64,000 nt of DNA, from contig CAWIIF010000004.1 of assembly GCA_963836015.1 (NCBI GenBank), positions 496,001 through 560,000 on the forward strand. Direction: 5' to 3'. Positions 50,656 to 59,070 of this stretch are shown here, piece after piece (position 1 is the first letter of the stretch; each line of letters opens with the position of its first letter). Below the pieces are notes generated by a model. That model saw only the letters and a list, made by a program, of their open reading frames with translations, had not been told where the DNA came from and made no database searches. The position numbers and the translations under genes are program-made. The stretch comes from CAWCDJ01 sp963836015 (GTDB lineage Bacteria > Acidobacteriota > Terriglobia > Bryobacterales > Bryobacteraceae).

Positions 50656-52613
50656 ACGGCATCGGCATGATGCGCCTCAAGGATTGGCGATTCGACGAGG
50701 CAATTCCCTGGTTTCAAAAGACAATTGAGGCCGCCAGGCGGGATGCGGTGCAGCGACTGATCGTCGCTGCCGGCCAGAATCTCGCAATCTGCTATTCCCA
50801 ATTGGGCAGCTATCGAAGAGGCGATCAAGTCGCGGCAAAGGCAATCAACCTTTTAGGCGAGAGCGGATTGGCGCCCTATCGCATGAACCTGGCCTTCGAG
50901 ATGGGAAACACTTACCTCGAAGAAGGAGATGCCCAAAAAGCCATTGAACTTTACCGACAGGCTATGCCGCTGGCGGTAAATGGTGGGGATAAGGCCAGGA
51001 TCCAATCGGACGCTCGCAGTACCGCGTACATCGACATGGGGAATTGGGACGAGGCGGAGAAAAGCAACAATACGGCCCTTTCCTACGCTAGTGACGATCA
51101 GTCGCGGCTCTGGGTTGAAAAAAACGCGGCGGCGATTGCGGCCGGCCGGGGCCGGTATCAGGAGGCCTGCAACCTCTACCTCAAGACGATCCAAGACGCT
51201 CGGAATACGCCCATCGTTCTGTGGGAATCGTATGCCGCACTGGCCATGCTGCACACGGCCACAAAGGACTATCCCAAAGCCAATGTGGAGTTCGAGAAAG
51301 CCATCGAGGTTATCGATAACAACTCCGACAAAATCTCCATCCCCGATTACCGGCTGACTTTCTTTTCGCGGGTGATCGAGTTCTACCAGCACTACGTGCA
51401 GTCGCTGATGGCTCAGCGGGATTACCAACGCGCTCTCGAGGTTGCCGATTCCAGCCGGGCGCGGATCCTGTTGGAGCGCCTGTCATCGCACCGGACTCTC
51501 AGAAGATCCTCAGCCTCCGATTACCTCAAGATTGCCCGCGCATCGCACAGCGTTCTGCTGTTCTATTGGATCGCGCCCGAGCAGTCGTATTTGTGGGTGG
51601 TGACTCCGGCCCGCATTTACCCTCCCTTCCAATTGCCGCCGGCCGCGCAGATCCGCGGCTGGGTGGACCGTTACCGCGCATTTGTGGAGCAGCGAATCGG
51701 GGATCCGATGGCGAGCGAGAACGAAGCAGGCCGGCGTCTTTACGAATCCCTGATTGCTCCCGCCGCGGAATTGATCCCGCCCGGTTCCCGGGTGATTCTA
51801 TTCCCCGATGATGCGCTGAACTGGCTCAGTTTCGAGACTCTTCCGGTCTACGGCAAGGCACCGAAGCAGAAACCGCACTACTGGATTGAAGACGTGCGGC
51901 CGGTCCTCGGACCTTCTCTCGCTGTGCTGAACACCGAAGAGGAGAAGATGCGGCGGGCTCCGGATTCCATGCTGATTATCGGCGACCCGGTATCAGCCGA
52001 TCCGGAATTCCCCAAACTGGAGTTCGCCTCGAAAGAGATCCAAACCATCGAGGCGCAATTCCCTTCGGCCAGGAAGAAGGTGTTCACGGGTTCCGCGGCG
52101 CGCCCGGATGCCTACCGGGAAGCCGGCCCCGCCGGCTTTTCGCTGCTGCACTTCAGCGCCCATGCCGTCGCGAACCGGGAGAGCCCGCTCAATTCCGCGA
52201 TCATCCTGTCGGGCAGCCGCGACAATTACAAACTCTACGCGCGGAGTATTATCGACACTCCTTTGCAGGCGGACCTTGTCACGATCTCGGCGTGCCGGGG
52301 CGCGGGCGCCCGATCCTATTCAGGAGAGGGGCTGGTCGGCTTCACCTGGGCATTTTTGCAGGCGGGCGCGCGCAACGTGATCGCCGGCCTGTGGGACGTC
52401 ACCGACAGTTCTACTCCGGCGATCATGAGCGTGCTCTACTCTAAAATTGCGTCCGGGGCGAATCCGGCCGATGCCTTACGCAATGCGAAGCTGAGCATCA
52501 TCCATTCGGCGCAGGGCTATCACCGGCCGTACTACTGGGGTCCTTTCGAAATCTATACCCGCGACGTCCGGCAATTCGCTTCGAGTGCACCCTCGCGCTC
52601 CGCCACACGGTGA
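50652..52613 (+). CDS. TPR-CHAT caspase-like protease
   Basis: The 653-residue frame has TPR helices in residues 1 to about 260 (NLAICYSQLGSYRRGDQVAA, KARIQSDARSTAYIDMGNWD), then a CHAT domain. The catalytic His is in LLHFSAHAVANRE (His504) and the Cys in VTISACRGAG (Cys548), followed by the typical GLVGFTWAFLQAGARNVIAG and ending in YYWGPFEIYTR. CHAT proteins are clan CD proteases related to separase and caspase; some are activated by partners and cleave specific substrates in defence, while most acidobacterial ones are unstudied. The true N-terminus probably lies upstream in the frameshifted segment, so this ORF is likely 5'-truncated. ECF sigma and anti-sigma genes lie upstream on the same strand. 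Confidence 0.87.
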   Translation: MNGIGMMRLKDWRFDEAIPWFQKTIEAARRDAVQRLIVAAGQNLAICYSQLGSYRRGDQVAAKAINLLGESGLAPYRMNLAFEMGNTYLEEGDAQKAIELYRQAMPLAVNGGDKARIQSDARSTAYIDMGNWDEAEKSNNTALSYASDDQSRLWVEKNAAAIAAGRGRYQEACNLYLKTIQDARNTPIVLWESYAALAMLHTATKDYPKANVEFEKAIEVIDNNSDKISIPDYRLTFFSRVIEFYQHYVQSLMAQRDYQRALEVADSSRARILLERLSSHRTLRRSSASDYLKIARASHSVLLFYWIAPEQSYLWVVTPARIYPPFQLPPAAQIRGWVDRYRAFVEQRIGDPMASENEAGRRLYESLIAPAAELIPPGSRVILFPDDALNWLSFETLPVYGKAPKQKPHYWIEDVRPVLGPSLAVLNTEEEKMRRAPDSMLIIGDPVSADPEFPKLEFASKEIQTIEAQFPSARKKVFTGSAARPDAYREAGPAGFSLLHFSAHAVANRESPLNSAIILSGSRDNYKLYARSIIDTPLQADLVTISACRGAGARSYSGEGLVGFTWAFLQAGARNVIAGLWDVTDSSTPAIMSVLYSKIASGANPADALRNAKLSIIHSAQGYHRPYYWGPFEIYTRDVRQFASSAPSRSATR

Positions 52614-52823
52614 CTACCGGTTGCAGTTGGCCGGACAGGCCCAATAATCGAACGGCAGTTTGCCGTTGCTGTCGAGTTGAGGTGACCACTTTTCCATGCA
52701 CGCTACACATTGCAGGATGAGGTCTTGCCTGTCGACCAGCCGCACACCCAGCTTTGCCAGCTCAGCATCGGTCATGTGGCGCACGTCCTCTTTGTCCACG
52801 CAACTCCGATCAAGAACTTTCAT
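52614..52823 (-). CDS. Small zinc-ribbon-like protein
   Basis: The 69-residue protein starts at ATG 52823, with AAGGAG eight bases upstream; the longer open frame upstream lacks support. The C-terminus carries LQCVACMEKWSPQLDSNGKL followed by PFDYWACPANCN, that is CxxC-x21-CxxxC, a probable zinc ribbon. From memory, the same pattern (CxxCgxxWsP...YWkCPngCN) is found in short uncharacterised bacterial proteins. The N-terminal half (KEDVRHMTDAELAKLGVRLV) looks like a small helical unit. It converges on the CHAT gene without a gap. Function unknown. Confidence 0.72.
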   Translation of the reverse strand: MKVLDRSCVDKEDVRHMTDAELAKLGVRLVDRQDLILQCVACMEKWSPQLDSNGKLPFDYWACPANCNR

Positions 52824-52965
52824 GGTTCTCGCTCCTTCCAGGGAGGGCGCAACCCCTCTCAGATACATGTTGCGCCAGTTATCGATGGAGTCAACCGGAA
52901 AATGACGGTTCGCGTACGCAAATTCCCGGTACGAAACAGAACACTCGGAATCGGGGCGGACAGGG

Positions 52966-54018
52966 TTACGATCCTTGGTGGGGCGCACTCTGCATCGGCG
53001 CACAACTCCGAGGCAGTCGATCCGCGATTCCCAGGGCGCGGCAATCATGCTCCAGCATCTCTCGCACGAGTTCCGGAAACGTCACCCGGTGACTCCACCC
53101 CAATACTCTGCGGGCCTTGCCGGCGTTTCCCTGGAGGAGATTGACCTCCGCCGGCCGGTACAGATCCGGATCGGGCTTGACATACGCCTGCCAGTCCAAC
53201 CCGGCGCGGTCGAATGCCAGCTCCACAAACTCCCTGACAGAATGGGTTTCTCCGGTGGCAACTACGTAGTCGTCGGGCTCCGGTTGCTGGAGCATGAGCC
53301 ACATGGCCTCGACGTACTCGCGGGCGTGCCCCCAGTCGCGCTTGGCGTCGAGGTTCCCCAGGCGCAGCTCGTTCGACCTCCCGGCAAGGATGCGTGCCAC
53401 ACCCGCTGTAATCTTGCGGGTGACGAACTCGAATCCGCGCCGCGGCGATTCGTGATTGAAGAGGATGCCGCTCGAGGCATGCACGCCGTAGGCCTCACGG
53501 TAATTCTGCGTGAGCTCATATCCGGCCACCTTGCTGATGCCATACGTGGACCGGGGATGAAAACGGGTCAGCTCGTCCTGCGGAACCGTTTCCGCCTTGC
53601 CGAACATTTCGCTGGAACCGGCGAAATAGAAGCGGCACTGCGGAACGATCGACCGCAAGGCCGACAGCAGGTAGTGGGTCCCCAGAACGTTGGTCTGGAT
53701 GGTGGTGAACTCATCATCGAACGAATAGCTGACAAAGCTTTGGGCTGCCAGGTGGTAGCACTCTTCCGGGCGCACCTTCTCCACAACCTGGTGAATGCTG
53801 GCGTAGCTTTCGAGGGAGGCGGCCTGCAATTTGATCCGCGACCGGATCCCGGCGAGGCGGGAAAGGCGGTTTTCGGGATCTTCGAGGGCGACGCGGCGAA
53901 CGAGGCCGTAGACCTCGTATCCCTTGGAAAGGAGCAGCTCGGCAAGATACGAGCCATCCTGTCCGGTAATACCGGTGATCAACGCCCTCCGGGGACTCGT
54001 CGCGGTGGAACTCGCCAT
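52966..54018 (-). CDS. gmd: GDP-mannose 4,6-dehydratase
   Basis: The 350-residue NDR/SDR enzyme converts GDP-D-mannose to GDP-4-keto-6-deoxymannose, the precursor of GDP-fucose and GDP-rhamnose for surface glycans. It has the nucleotide-binding motif ALITGITGQDGSYLAELL, the GMD-typical LVRR loop, CYHLAAQSFVSYSFDDEFTT, and the catalytic YGISK of the YxxxK type. The substrate region has LFNHESPRRGFEFVTRKIT, and LGNLDAKRDWGHAREYVEAM is diagnostic. Length and motifs are complete. It is followed downstream by the small zinc-ribbon gene and preceded by an NHL-repeat gene; no other nucleotide-sugar genes are adjacent. Confidence 0.93.
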   Translation of the reverse strand: MASSTATSPRRALITGITGQDGSYLAELLLSKGYEVYGLVRRVALEDPENRLSRLAGIRSRIKLQAASLESYASIHQVVEKVRPEECYHLAAQSFVSYSFDDEFTTIQTNVLGTHYLLSALRSIVPQCRFYFAGSSEMFGKAETVPQDELTRFHPRSTYGISKVAGYELTQNYREAYGVHASSGILFNHESPRRGFEFVTRKITAGVARILAGRSNELRLGNLDAKRDWGHAREYVEAMWLMLQQPEPDDYVVATGETHSVREFVELAFDRAGLDWQAYVKPDPDLYRPAEVNLLQGNAGKARRVLGWSHRVTFPELVREMLEHDCRALGIADRLPRSCAPMQSAPHQGS

Positions 54019-54078
54019 GAAACGATTATCGTAGGTTTCTTCACCTCGACGCGGGTTAAGCCGGATGATGCCCGAAGG

Positions 54079-55179
54079 TCACCGCTGACCGGACCTGGAG
54101 CCGGAGCCGTCGCCGGGCGGGTGCAGGAGGAGCTTCTGCACGCGCCAGTTCAATAGCTCGGCGGTATAAATCTCATTTTCCGAGGGGCAGGCGAGCTCGT
54201 GAATCCAGCCGAACTGCTTCGGTTGGCGCCCCGTTCTGCCGAGCATGCCCAACAGCTTGCCGTCCAGTGACAGCTTGTAGATGCGGCCGGGGTAGGCGTC
54301 CGCGCTGTATAGGTACTGTGTCGGGCCTGGTGTGATGCAAATGGCCCACGGCGCGCCGCTTTGCCGGGCGCCCGCTTCCGCACCAGGCTGGTTTCCCATC
54401 CACGGGTGGGCGTCCGGCGGCACGGGTACGTCGATCGTAATTTCGCGCTCGAAAGCGCCGTTGGAATCGAATACCTGAATGCGGCGGTTGCCCCGATCGG
54501 CGACGTAGATGTTGCCGTTGTTATCGGAGGCAATGCTGTGCGGTGTGTTGAACTCACCCGGCTTGGTGCCTCGATCTCCCCACTGCTTCACCCAGTCGCC
54601 ATTCTTGTCAAACTTCGCCACACGCGAGTTGATGTACCCGTCGCTGATGAAGATGTCACCCTGAGCATCCCAAGTGACGTCGGTCGGCTGGCGAAACTGC
54701 CCGTCCACGGCGGGCCGGGGCGGAGTGACCCGGGTCCACGGTCCTGCGTCGTCGGAGGCTTCCTTCTTGCGACCGAACACCATCACCACGCGGCCTTCGG
54801 GGTTGAACTTGATGATCATGTCCGAGCCTTTGTCGATCGCCCAGATATTGTCGTCCTTATCGGTACGGACGGCATGGGCAAAGGACCAGGCGTAGAGATT
54901 CTTCCCGATCTCCCGCATGAACCGGCCGTCAGGCCCGAACTCGAGCAACTGCGCGGCAGCGGCTCCATAGGCGGGTCCGGTTGTGCCGCCGCGGGAAAAG
55001 ACGAAAACATGTTTCTTCGAATCGACTGCCACGCCCGAAACTTCACCGAGGTACAGATCCGGGGGCAGCTTCAGGAAATTGGGGACGGCGTCGTAGGGGA
55101 TTTCGGCAACCGGCGCCGCCGTCTGACCGAATGCGGCAGCGACGAAACAGGCGAACAAGACAACTTGGTGGATTCTCAC
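54079..55179 (-). CDS. Exported NHL-repeat beta-propeller protein
   Basis: The 366-residue product has a signal peptide (VVLFACFVAAAFGQTAA). It also has at least five NHL-type blades, each with a G/D-xxxxxYVADxxNxRIQ-like strand: GEVSGVAVDSKKHVFVFSRG, VTWDAQGDIFISDGYINSRV and ASDNNGNIYVADRGNRRIQV are the clearest. It resembles the propeller of peptidyl-alpha-hydroxyglycine lyase-like proteins, which are common in Acidobacteria and mostly of unknown role. The start is GTG 55179, with GGGAGG eight bases upstream. It is divergent from the sensor kinase at 55.3 kb with only about 90 bp between them. Confidence 0.85.
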   Translation of the reverse strand: MRIHQVVLFACFVAAAFGQTAAPVAEIPYDAVPNFLKLPPDLYLGEVSGVAVDSKKHVFVFSRGGTTGPAYGAAAAQLLEFGPDGRFMREIGKNLYAWSFAHAVRTDKDDNIWAIDKGSDMIIKFNPEGRVVMVFGRKKEASDDAGPWTRVTPPRPAVDGQFRQPTDVTWDAQGDIFISDGYINSRVAKFDKNGDWVKQWGDRGTKPGEFNTPHSIASDNNGNIYVADRGNRRIQVFDSNGAFEREITIDVPVPPDAHPWMGNQPGAEAGARQSGAPWAICITPGPTQYLYSADAYPGRIYKLSLDGKLLGMLGRTGRQPKQFGWIHELACPSENEIYTAELLNWRVQKLLLHPPGDGSGSRSGQR

Positions 55180-55271
55180 AGGCAGCCTCCCAGGTACGAT
55201 ATCAAAACTGATCGGACATAACTACGGACTGGTCCGCGTCCGCGCGATAAAATCGGTTGGTCGTGACAAGG

Positions 55272-58265
55272 ATGCGCTTGGCGGGTCTGCTCGGCCTTAC
55301 GGGCTGCCTGATCGGTGGAGGCCTGTCATTCGGCAGTCAATTGCCGGTCCGGGTTTATTCGACCGCCGACGGGCTTAAGAACAACTCGGTCAACCGGATC
55401 GTACAGGACTCGCGCGGCTTCCTCTGGTTCTGCACCAGCGAGGGGGTCTCGCGCTTCGACGGCTATGGATTCGTCAATTACGGGGTTGCGGAGGGGCTGA
55501 GTCACCGGCGGGTCAACGATGTCCTCGAGAGCCGGAGCGGCGAAATCTGGATTGCCACGGGAGGCGGGCTCTCGAAGCTCGGAACCGGTCCGACGGTGGA
55601 GGTAGTGAGGGATGAGCGGGTTCCCGCGGGAGCGCGCTGGATCTCCCGGCTTTTGGAGGATCGCTCATCCGCGCCCGGGCAGCCGGCCCTCTGGTGCGGC
55701 ACTAGTTCCGGCCTGTACCGCTTCACGTCCTCCGACGGCCGCTTCCAGCGAGTCGATCTGGGTCAGTCCGATGCCGATCGGAACATGTTTGTTCTCGACC
55801 TCTACGAAGATCGCGCTCATGCTCTCTGGATCGGCACCGACCGGGGCCTTTTCCGGTACCGGGCCGGCGAAAAGCTGCTTCGCTATACGGTGCCGCAGAA
55901 CGGGGTCAGTTCGATCCGGCAAGACCGGTCCGGGGCAATTTGGGCCGGCACCTGGCAGGGAGTAGTGCGGATCGCGGGGGGCCGGATCGACCGGGTCATC
56001 GACCGGCGCAGCGGTCTGGCCGCTGATTATGTTTCGAGCCTGCTCTGCCTTGAAAACGGATCGCTCTGGGCGGGCGGAACCGCCGGGCTGACCCTGCTGG
56101 AATCGGGCCAGGTGCGCCAGCGAATCGGCGCCGCGGACGGTCTGGTAGTCGATGGGATCGAAGCCCTTACAGAGGACCGGGAAGGCAATATCTGGGTGGG
56201 GACGGACGGCGGCGGAGCGGTCAAGATTGCAACGGGCGGCTTCACCACCTATTCGCAAGCGGAGGGCCTGGCCGGACGCCCCTCGACCATTCTGGAATCG
56301 CAGGCGGGCGAACTGGTGGTTGTGGCGAAGACGGAGGACGACGTCAGGCTAAATCTATGGAGGGGCAACGGGTTCAAGCCCTTCCAGCCCGCCTTTCCCT
56401 CGCCGGGCGCCGGCTGGGGCATGGGGCAGACGGCATTCCAGGCGAGGAACAAAGAGTGGTGGATCGCGAAGGCCAACGGACTCTTCCGGTTTCTCGCCGT
56501 GGGGTCGGTATCTGGGCTGCACCGCAAGGCGCCGGTTGCGGCCTATGGTGTGAGTTCCCGGGCTCCAGGTCCGTACAAGGCATTCGAGGATTCGCGCGGA
56601 GATGTCTGGATCGCGTTCCGGAGGTCGGGGAACCTCGCGCTTGCGCGATGGAGCCGGCGGTCGGACTCGATTGAGAACGTTGCGCCGGCCGAAGGCCGCA
56701 CGGAGTCCTTTCCGTTCGTGTTCGCGGAGGACCCGGCTGGCGCGGTATGGATCGGGTATTTCCAGGGAAGCTTGATGCGGTATCGCGGGGGACAGTTGCG
56801 GCAGGTCGACTGCCCGCCGCCGGCCGATCGCGGAATTCGCAGCCTGCTGGTGGATTCGAAGGGACGCTTATGGGTGGGGACGGCCGAAGCGGGGCTGCTG
56901 CGGTTCGACCGTCCCGGCGACGAGCGCCCGCAAGCACAGCGATACACGTCCAAGGATGGTCTTTCGGGAGAATATGTCGAGTGTCTCACAGAAGACCGCC
57001 TCGGGCGGATTTACGCCTGTACCGGCCGGGGCATCGACCGCCTGGATCTCGCCTCCGGACGATTCCGCCACTATACGACCGCGGATGGCCTGGTGAAAGG
57101 CGATGTGCAAATGGCGCTCCGCGACCGGGAGGGCGCGCTCTGGTTCGGGAGCACGCAGGGAGTCTCGCGGCTGATTCCCAAGGCCGACCGGCCCGCAATG
57201 ACACCGTACGTCCAGATCAGCAGGCTCGAGATTGCGGGTGTCGCTCGCGGAATTTCGCCGCTCGGCGAGCGCCGGCTGGCCGGCCTTCGCGTACCTTATG
57301 GAGCGGGACCGCTCCGCGTGGAGGTAACTGGGATCGCGTTCGAGCCCGGCGAGGTTCTGCTTTACCAGACGAAGCTGGAGTCCGTGGATCGGGACTGGAG
57401 CGCACCTTCGCGCGAGCGCAATCTGAACTACGCGGCACTGCGGCCGGGCTCCTATCGTTTTCTGGCGCGGGCAGTGAATGCCGAAGGGCTGGCCAGTGCT
57501 GAACCGGCGGAGGTCGACTTTACGGTCCTGGCGCCGTTCTGGCAGAGGCCCTGGTTCCTGCTCGCGTGTTCGATGGCCCTGGCCGGCATGGGGCTGGCGG
57601 CTCACCGGGTCCGCGTCGCACGCCTGGTGGAAATCGAGCGGGTGCGCAACCGGATTGCAGCCGACCTGCACGACGACATCGGATCGAGCCTGTCGCAGAT
57701 CTCGATCTTGAGTGAAGTGATCCGGCGGGAGCCCGTGGCGGCAACGGCACAGGCGCCGATCGATCGGATTGCCGCGCTCTCGCGGGAGTTGCTCGATTCG
57801 ATGAGCGATATCGTGTGGGCAATCAACCCCGCGCGCGATCATTGCGAGGACCTGATCCAACGCATGCGCCACGCCGCTGCGGAGTTGTTCACCGCCGCCG
57901 ACCTCCCGATGGAGTTCTCCGTGGAAGCGGACGGCGGCACATCACCGCTACGGCCGGACTTGCGCCGCGAACTGCTGATGGTTTTCAAGGAATCGGCCAA
58001 CAACGTGGTGAAGCACGCCCGGGCTACCCGCGTGGCGGTGCGTGTCCGGGCGGGACACGGGCGGTTTGGGTTCGAAATGGCCGACGACGGATGCGGCTTC
58101 AAGCGGGCTGCTCTGCCGGAGGAAGGGAACGGGCTGCGCAGCATGGAGCGGCGGATACGGGGACTGGGAGGAGTGGTGGAAATCGTGTCGCGTCCGGGCG
58201 CAGGCACCACCGTGCGGATCGATGTGCCGGTACGGGGGTCGCTCTTCCCCTACCTGAACAGGTAG
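55272..58265 (+). CDS. Two-component sensor kinase with periplasmic beta-propellers (Reg_prop/Y_Y_Y)
   Basis: The product has about 997 residues. After a signal peptide (LLGLTGCLIGGGLSFGSQ), two seven-bladed Reg_prop propellers are expected, from repeats such as GFLWFCTSEGVSRFDGYGFV, GNIWVGTDGGGAVKI and GALWFGSTQGVSRL. A Y_Y_Y domain (LLYQTKLESVDRDWSAPS) and one membrane helix follow. The cytoplasmic kinase has HisKA_3 with His near residue 800 in AADLHDDIGSSLSQIS, and a HATPase (NNVVKHARATRV, MADDGCGFK, GNGLRSMERRIRG). This is the NarX/DegS-type kinase paired with LuxR-type regulators, as here. ATG 55272, GTG 55263 or TTG 55257 could be the start; none has a good ribosome site. Confidence 0.9.
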   Translation: MRLAGLLGLTGCLIGGGLSFGSQLPVRVYSTADGLKNNSVNRIVQDSRGFLWFCTSEGVSRFDGYGFVNYGVAEGLSHRRVNDVLESRSGEIWIATGGGLSKLGTGPTVEVVRDERVPAGARWISRLLEDRSSAPGQPALWCGTSSGLYRFTSSDGRFQRVDLGQSDADRNMFVLDLYEDRAHALWIGTDRGLFRYRAGEKLLRYTVPQNGVSSIRQDRSGAIWAGTWQGVVRIAGGRIDRVIDRRSGLAADYVSSLLCLENGSLWAGGTAGLTLLESGQVRQRIGAADGLVVDGIEALTEDREGNIWVGTDGGGAVKIATGGFTTYSQAEGLAGRPSTILESQAGELVVVAKTEDDVRLNLWRGNGFKPFQPAFPSPGAGWGMGQTAFQARNKEWWIAKANGLFRFLAVGSVSGLHRKAPVAAYGVSSRAPGPYKAFEDSRGDVWIAFRRSGNLALARWSRRSDSIENVAPAEGRTESFPFVFAEDPAGAVWIGYFQGSLMRYRGGQLRQVDCPPPADRGIRSLLVDSKGRLWVGTAEAGLLRFDRPGDERPQAQRYTSKDGLSGEYVECLTEDRLGRIYACTGRGIDRLDLASGRFRHYTTADGLVKGDVQMALRDREGALWFGSTQGVSRLIPKADRPAMTPYVQISRLEIAGVARGISPLGERRLAGLRVPYGAGPLRVEVTGIAFEPGEVLLYQTKLESVDRDWSAPSRERNLNYAALRPGSYRFLARAVNAEGLASAEPAEVDFTVLAPFWQRPWFLLACSMALAGMGLAAHRVRVARLVEIERVRNRIAADLHDDIGSSLSQISILSEVIRREPVAATAQAPIDRIAALSRELLDSMSDIVWAINPARDHCEDLIQRMRHAAAELFTAADLPMEFSVEADGGTSPLRPDLRRELLMVFKESANNVVKHARATRVAVRVRAGHGRFGFEMADDGCGFKRAALPEEGNGLRSMERRIRGLGGVVEIVSRPGAGTTVRIDVPVRGSLFPYLNR

Positions 58266-58317
58266 GTCCACGACCGGACCAAATGCCTGAGAATGGTTAA
58301 CTGCAACCTCATTCGAT

Positions 58318-58977
58318 ATGGCGGAGGCCGTCGGCAGCAGCGAAATTCGCGTGTTCGTGATTGAGGATCAGCGGGAAATCCGAGAGGGACTGGCTACCCT
58401 GATCCACGGCACACCGGGCTACCGGTGCTGCGGCCGCTTCCGGAATATGGAGGAGGCAGTCGCACGGGTAGGACTGGACCGGCCCGATGTGGCGCTCGTG
58501 GATATCGGCCTGCCCGGGATATCGGGCATCGACGGTATTCCGTTGCTGCTCGCCAGGCATCCGCCGCTGCTGATCCTGATGCTCACCGTGTACGAAGACG
58601 ACGAGCGGGTCTTTCGGGCGCTCTGCGCGGGAGCGTGCGGGTACCTTCTGAAGCGCACCAGCCCGGCCAGACTGTTGGATAGCATTCGCGAAGTGAGAGA
58701 GGGTGGCGCGCCGATTTCGCCCGAGATCGCCAGGCGGGTGGTCCGGCTGTTTCGCGAGTTCGCACCGCCTCCGACGCCGGACTGCCGGCTCTCGCCGCAG
58801 GAGATGAAGGTGCTGCAACTGCTGGTGGACGGCCATAATTACAAGACCGCGGCTCCGGAACTGGGAGTCAGCGTGAACACGATCTCGTTTCACACCCGGC
58901 AGATCTTCGCCAAGCTGCACGTGCACTCCAAATCCGAAGCGGTGGCTAAAGCACTGCGCACCGGCCTGGTATCCTGA
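58318..58977 (+). CDS. NarL/LuxR-type response regulator
   Basis: The 219-residue product has a receiver domain with phosphoacceptor Asp62 in ALVDIGLPGISG, a conserved Thr in LMLTVYEDD and Lys in YLLKRTSP. A LuxR-type helix-turn-helix follows at residues about 155-215 (LSPQEMKVLQLLVDGHNYKT, VNTISFHTRQIFAKLHVHSK). It is encoded 52 bp after the propeller sensor kinase on the same strand and is almost certainly its partner. Targets may include the di-heme gene that follows. ATG 58318 is used; no strong ribosome site is seen. Confidence 0.92.
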   Translation: MAEAVGSSEIRVFVIEDQREIREGLATLIHGTPGYRCCGRFRNMEEAVARVGLDRPDVALVDIGLPGISGIDGIPLLLARHPPLLILMLTVYEDDERVFRALCAGACGYLLKRTSPARLLDSIREVREGGAPISPEIARRVVRLFREFAPPPTPDCRLSPQEMKVLQLLVDGHNYKTAAPELGVSVNTISFHTRQIFAKLHVHSKSEAVAKALRTGLVS

Positions 58978-59070
58978 CCCGCCCCTTCCGGCTGGTACGT
59001 ACCCTCTCTATTCCGGTGGGTGACGCGGCTTCCGCACCGGCCTACCTTCGTTCTGATACGGAGGGATCCA

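Noticed and set aside
52975..54156. 393-codon plus-strand ORF opposite gmd
   Set aside because: It is antisense to a complete GDP-mannose dehydratase with intact motifs.
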